Origin: Gammaproteobacteria bacterium
GTDB taxonomy: Bacteria > Pseudomonadota > Gammaproteobacteria > Steroidobacterales > Steroidobacteraceae
Assembly: GCA_003137095.1 (NCBI GenBank)
Contig: PLET01000120.1
Location: 17,181 to 65,563 of the forward strand
Direction: 5' to 3'
DNA: 48,383 nt
Shown here: piece after piece, positions 45,068 to 48,383 of the stretch
Layout of the letters: every line of letters begins with the position of its first letter
Position numbering within the stretch: the stretch's first letter is position 1
Notes under the pieces: model-generated
The model's input: the letters and a program-made list of their open reading frames with translations, nothing else
Databases searched by the model: none
Told to the model about the DNA's origin: nothing
Program-made: the position numbers and the translations under genes

Positions 45068-45670
45068 ATGTCAAATCGTACAATCCTGTCCGTGACCGCG
45101 GCCGCAGCAGCCTTCTTCGGGATATCTGCTTGCACCACCCTGCCGGTCACCACCGATTACAACCCGACGGTCGGCATCGGCGTCTGCCGTACCTACGCCT
45201 TTGCCACGGAACATTACCGCAGCGCCGGCGATCCGGCCGCCTTCAGCAACCCCCTCAACGGCGATCGGCTGCGCGCCGCCATCGAGGCGAATCTGAATGC
45301 CCGAGGCCTGCGCCCGGCGGCTGAGCACACGCCGGCGGACTGCATGGTGGGCTTTGCCATCGGCACGCGCGTGGTGGCGGACGACTTTGGCCCCTACGGC
45401 TATGGCTTTGGCTACGGTTGGCGGCGCGGCTGGGGCGGTTGGGGCTACGGCGATTGGCCGCCGGTGCGCAACGAAGGCCGCATCTCGGTGGATCTGTTCG
45501 AGGTCAAGTCGCGCACGCCCATCTGGCACGCCTCGGTGAGCCAGGACGTGGTCGACCTCACGGGTTCGGACGCGCAGGCGCGGATCAATGCGGCCGCCGC
45601 AGCCATCTTCACGAAATTCCCCATCGCCCTGCCGATGGCTGCCCCCGCGGGCGCGCGCGCAACCACCTAG
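45068..45670 (+). CDS. DUF4136-type lipoprotein
   Basis: A 200-residue secreted protein. The signal peptide ends in the lipobox-like GISAC (Cys about 22), so it is probably an outer-membrane lipoprotein. The body has DYNPTVGIGVCRTYAF (about 31-46), LRAAIEANLNARGLRP, a Gly/Tyr/Trp-rich central loop (YGYGFGYGWRRGWGGWGYGDW, about 118-138) and EGRISVDLFEVKSRTPIWHASV, the DUF4136 pattern. Function unknown. A good ribosome site (AGAAGGGG) lies six bases before the ATG. Its stop codon overlaps that of convergent dedA. Confidence 0.85.
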   Translation: MSNRTILSVTAAAAAFFGISACTTLPVTTDYNPTVGIGVCRTYAFATEHYRSAGDPAAFSNPLNGDRLRAAIEANLNARGLRPAAEHTPADCMVGFAIGTRVVADDFGPYGYGFGYGWRRGWGGWGYGDWPPVRNEGRISVDLFEVKSRTPIWHASVSQDVVDLTGSDAQARINAAAAAIFTKFPIALPMAAPAGARATT

Positions 45671-46293
45671 CCTACGCGTCGCGCAGCGGCGCGATGCACG
45701 AACAGGTAGTACAGGGCAGCCAGCACCGCCGCCACGGCGAGCACCAGCAGCGAAAAGCGGTGCAGCGAGCCGGCGAGCAGTTCCGGGTGCTGGCCGAGCG
45801 TCTCCCCCAGGCCTGCGAGCACCGAGCACCACAGGCAGGAGCCGGCCAGGGTGGCGAGCGAATACCAGCGAAAATCCATGCGCACGATCCCGGCCGGAAT
45901 GCCGATCAGGTGGCGGATGACGGGCAGCATGCGCGAGAAAAACACCCCCGCCCAGCCGTAATGGGCCGCCCAGCGCTCCGCGAGTTCGATTTTGGCCGCA
46001 GCAAGGCCCACATAGGGGCCGAATCTCAGGATCAGCGGCCGCCCCAGCCAGCGGGTCACCCAATACATGAGGGACGCGCCCACCCAGGATCCCAAGGTGC
46101 CCGCGGCAATCACGCCGGCCAGGGAGAATTTCCCTTGGGTGTGGGCGAGATAGGCCGCCGGCGGAATGATGAGTTCGCTCGGCAGCGGCAGCACCGTGCT
46201 CTCGAGCACCATCAGGGCCGCGATCAGCGCATAACCGCCCTGGGCGAGCGCGGCCAGGTACCACGCGGCGAATTGCTGAAGCAGGCCGCCCAA
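45667..46293 (-). CDS. DedA family inner-membrane protein
   Basis: A 208-residue polytopic protein of the DedA/SNARE-associated family, linked to polyprenyl-phosphate/lipid recycling and membrane homeostasis. It has ESTVLPLPSELIIPPAAYLA (about 31-50), GSWVGASLMYWVTRWLGRP (about 68-86) and the conserved FFSRMLPVIRHLIGIPAG (about 118-135). The start is TTG directly abutting the ppiD stop (TAGTTG). Given a role in undecaprenyl-phosphate translocation shown for some DedA proteins, it could indirectly help polymer synthesis, but its position after ppiD suggests a housekeeping gene. Confidence 0.9.
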   Translation of the reverse strand: MGGLLQQFAAWYLAALAQGGYALIAALMVLESTVLPLPSELIIPPAAYLAHTQGKFSLAGVIAAGTLGSWVGASLMYWVTRWLGRPLILRFGPYVGLAAAKIELAERWAAHYGWAGVFFSRMLPVIRHLIGIPAGIVRMDFRWYSLATLAGSCLWCSVLAGLGETLGQHPELLAGSLHRFSLLVLAVAAVLAALYYLFVHRAAARRVG

Positions 46294-48192
46294 CTAATCG
46301 AGGGCCTGGGGATTCAACGACACCGTCGCATCGGCCCGCGCCGCGGCCGCGTAGCTCTGCGCATCGGCGGCGGCGATTTGCTGGGCATATTGGCGCCGCA
46401 AATCCTGATCCTGCTGGCGCGGATCACCGCCCGGTTCCTCGCGCACGCCACTGACGCCGAACACGGCGGCATCGCCGTCGTTGAGCGCCAGCGCCTGGTA
46501 GCTCGGCTTGTCCCCGGGCTTCGGCGCTTCGAAGGCGGCCATGCGTATCTCGATCGGCACGGAGGCTTCGCTGCGGCCGACGAAGCGCGCGGGCTGCAGG
46601 GTGCCCCCGGTCGCCTTGGCGACGCTCTCCCAGCTGTCGCCGACGCCGAGGCGCTTGACGGCCGCCGCGGCCGCGGTCAGCGCGAGCTCGCTGCCGCGCT
46701 GTTTCTTCCATGCCGCGATGATCTCGGCGCGCACCGCCTCGAGAGGCTTTTCCTGCGGCAGCTTGTGATCGGCCGCATGCAGCACCACGCCGCGCCCCTT
46801 TTCGACCTCGACGATGGGACTCAGGTGGCCGTCGAGGACGTCCGTGCTGAATGCCGCCTCGATGACCTTGGGCGATTTGCCCAGCGCGCCGCCGCCCTCG
46901 GCGCGGCTGAAGCCGTCCACCGTCTGCACCGGCAGGCCGGCCTTGCGCGCCACCACGTCGATGTCGGTGCCGTTTTGCAGGGCGGCGTCGGCCAGCTTGT
47001 CCTGCAGATTGTTGAACAGCCGCTCGGCCTCGTTGCGCCGGTATTCGACCTCCACGTCGCTCCTGCTCTGTTCGAAGGTCTTCTGGGTCGCGGGCTGGAT
47101 GCCGTCGAGCTTGATGATGTGATAGCCGAATTGCGTCTTCACCGGCCCGCGGATCTCACCCGGCTGCATGGCGAAGGCGGCGTCGGCGAATGGCGCCACC
47201 CACACCTTGCGCTCCGACCAGCCCAGATCACCGCCCTGCTGGGCCGATCCCGGGTCCTGTGACAGTTCCTTCGCCAGCTTGGAGAAGTCCTCGCCCGCCT
47301 GAGCGCGCTTGAGCGCCGCCTCGGCCTTGGCCTTGACCGCGGCATCCTCCTTCGGGTCCGTCACCTGGAACAGAATGTGCCGCGCGCGACGGCGCTCGGC
47401 CGTGACGTAGCCCTCCGGATTCTTGGCCTTTTGTTCCTCGAAATAGGACTTGAGCTGCGCGTCGCCCACGTTCACCGAGGCGGCGAGGCTCGCGAGGCTG
47501 ATCTCCACGTAGCGCAGATTCACCGTCTCCGGGGTGAGGTATTCGGACTTGTGCAGATCGTAGTAGGCCTTGATGGCCGCCTCGTCCGGCACCGCATCGG
47601 CCGCGAAGTGCGCGGCCGGCACGGTCACCCAGGCGAGATCGCGCTGCTGGCGGGTCAGGGCGCGCAGCCGCTTCAGCTCCGCGTCCGTCGCGAAGCTGGT
47701 GTCGCGCATGGCGGCATCGAGCTGTTCGAGCTGCACCTGGCGGCGGATCAGCCCTTCGACCTCGGCCACGGAGCGGCCCTGCGCCTTGAGAACCGCGACC
47801 GCGCGGCCCTGGTCGAACTTGCCGTCGACCTGAAAGGCGGGGATCTGCGCCATCGCCTTCAGCAGATCCGCGTCGCTCACGCGATAACCGAGCGCCTCGA
47901 CGCGGGTGAGCAGCGATTCGCCGCTCACGAAGTCATCGAGAACGTGCTGTTTGATCGCGCCGCGCCGGGCCTCGTCCAGGCCGCCGTTGCTCGCGCGCTC
48001 GGCCTGCGCGAGCTGTCGTTGGTAGGCCTCGCGCACGTCGTTCACGGAGATCTCCGAGCCGTTCACCTTCGCCGCGTAGTTCGGCGCGCCGAAGGTCCAG
48101 TTGATGCCCCACAGCACGAACACCAGGGCGATCGCGCCGAGAATGACGTAGGCCACCCAACCGTGAATCTTGTCGTGTATGGTCTGCAGCAT
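46294..48192 (-). CDS. ppiD: Periplasmic peptidyl-prolyl isomerase PpiD / SurA-like chaperone
   Basis: Membrane-anchored periplasmic folding factor at the Sec exit. The 632-residue protein has one N-terminal membrane segment (VAYVILGAIALVFVLWGI, about 13-30), then a SurA-N-like helical region (NDVREAYQRQL, about 51-61). A parvulin domain follows (RRRARHILFQVTDPKE, DPGSAQQGGDLGWSERKVWVAPFADAAF, FGYHIIKLD), then a long C-terminal helical part. Length and order are those of PpiD. tRNA-Asp lies 77 bases upstream on the same strand. Confidence 0.95.
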   Translation of the reverse strand: MLQTIHDKIHGWVAYVILGAIALVFVLWGINWTFGAPNYAAKVNGSEISVNDVREAYQRQLAQAERASNGGLDEARRGAIKQHVLDDFVSGESLLTRVEALGYRVSDADLLKAMAQIPAFQVDGKFDQGRAVAVLKAQGRSVAEVEGLIRRQVQLEQLDAAMRDTSFATDAELKRLRALTRQQRDLAWVTVPAAHFAADAVPDEAAIKAYYDLHKSEYLTPETVNLRYVEISLASLAASVNVGDAQLKSYFEEQKAKNPEGYVTAERRRARHILFQVTDPKEDAAVKAKAEAALKRAQAGEDFSKLAKELSQDPGSAQQGGDLGWSERKVWVAPFADAAFAMQPGEIRGPVKTQFGYHIIKLDGIQPATQKTFEQSRSDVEVEYRRNEAERLFNNLQDKLADAALQNGTDIDVVARKAGLPVQTVDGFSRAEGGGALGKSPKVIEAAFSTDVLDGHLSPIVEVEKGRGVVLHAADHKLPQEKPLEAVRAEIIAAWKKQRGSELALTAAAAAVKRLGVGDSWESVAKATGGTLQPARFVGRSEASVPIEIRMAAFEAPKPGDKPSYQALALNDGDAAVFGVSGVREEPGGDPRQQDQDLRRQYAQQIAAADAQSYAAAARADATVSLNPQALD

Positions 48193-48269
48193 GGCCGTTC
48201 TTTAATGATGCCTCTTCGTCACACCCGCGGCGCGGCCTGATGGCGCGCGCGGGACTCATCGTCAGGAAA

Positions 48270-48346
48270 TGGCGGAGTGGACGGGACTCGAACCCGCGAC
48301 CCCCGGCGTGACAGGCCGGTATTCTAACCAGCTGAACTACCACTCC
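48270..48346 (-). tRNA. tRNA-Asp (GTC anticodon)
   Basis: The 77-nt minus-strand gene folds into a full cloverleaf. The acceptor stem is GGAGTGG/CCACTCC with discriminator G and encoded CCA; the D arm has TTCAGCTGGTTAGAA; the anticodon loop is CTGTCAC (GTC); the T arm is GCGGGTTCGAGTCCCGT. It lies upstream of ppiD. Confidence 0.97.
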
Positions 48347-48355
48347 GCATGTTGA

Positions 48356-48383
48356 TGGGTGCTGAGGGGATCGAACCCCCGAC
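48356..48383 (-). tRNA. Partial tRNA (3' half only), probably tRNA-Val
   Basis: The visible 28 nt are the T arm (GGGGGTTCGATCCCC) and acceptor strand AGCACCC with discriminator A, followed by TCA instead of an encoded CCA. The anticodon is beyond the window. Val is inferred from the acceptor sequence and the frequent Val-Asp pairing near ppiD. Confidence 0.65.

Noticed and set aside
45071-46264. 397-codon minus-strand frame
   Set aside because: It runs antisense through the DUF4136 gene and out of phase through dedA; low-complexity Gly/Arg/Ala translation.
45418-47262. 614-codon plus-strand frame opposite dedA and ppiD
   Set aside because: Antisense shadow in GC-rich sequence; no signal, domain or ribosome site.

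Overview
The window is a contiguous piece of a gammaproteobacterial chromosome. The evidence is the housekeeping block at the right (pgi, dnaQ, rnhA, a methyltransferase, gloB, mltD, fabI, dedA, ppiD, tRNA-Asp, and the edge of a second tRNA, probably Val). This order and these families are typical of Gammaproteobacteria, and the Xanthomonadales/Nevskiales/Steroidobacterales neighbourhood is the best guess; nothing here fixes the genus. About 20 genes appear to start with TTG or GTG, often in 4-base stop/start overlaps.

Layout. (1) 1-4236, minus strand: precursor genes manC (cut by the left edge), ugd and a WbpM-type membrane 4,6-dehydratase. (2) 4237-4847: AT-rich divergent control region. 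(3) 4848-21210, plus strand: the core Wzx/Wzy-type polysaccharide cassette. It holds five glycosyltransferases, an asparagine-synthetase-like amidotransferase, a Wzy-like polymerase, three methyltransferases, a secreted protein resembling GH56 hyaluronidases, a sugar-nucleotide reductase/epimerase, a WbpL-type initiating transferase, and gmd-fcl for GDP-L-fucose. (4) 21481-26444, minus strand: flippase wzx, a CmcI-like methyltransferase, a sugar C-methyltransferase-like gene, rfbF (CDP-glucose synthesis) and a second FkbM methyltransferase. (5) 26464-33956, minus strand: chain-length regulator Wzz, a 1001-residue SLBB outer-membrane export protein, and rmlB-D-C-A for dTDP-L-rhamnose. (6) 34042-36060, plus: Wzi-type surface-anchoring protein. 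(7) 36078-37176, minus: a two-gene unit (nucleotidyltransferase-like plus HTH protein) that could be a toxin-antitoxin pair. (8) 37192-41708, minus, and 41772-45670, plus: pgi, UDP-glucuronate 4-epimerase and housekeeping genes. (9) 45667-48383: dedA, ppiD and tRNA genes.

How it works together (inference). The WbpM-like dehydratase and the 17.1-kb SDR would make UDP-QuiNAc or UDP-FucNAc. The WbpL-type enzyme would load that sugar on undecaprenyl phosphate, and five transferases would extend it using GDP-fucose, dTDP-rhamnose and UDP-glucuronate/galacturonate. The AsnB-like enzyme probably amidates a uronic acid, and up to six methyltransferases decorate the unit. Wzx flips it, Wzy polymerises, Wzz sets length, the SLBB protein exports and Wzi anchors it. 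The most unusual gene is the secreted GH56-like protein at 16237-17076, translationally coupled to a glycosyltransferase: it keeps an Asp-x-Glu-x-Trp motif like the hyaluronidase catalytic site and may trim or release this polymer.
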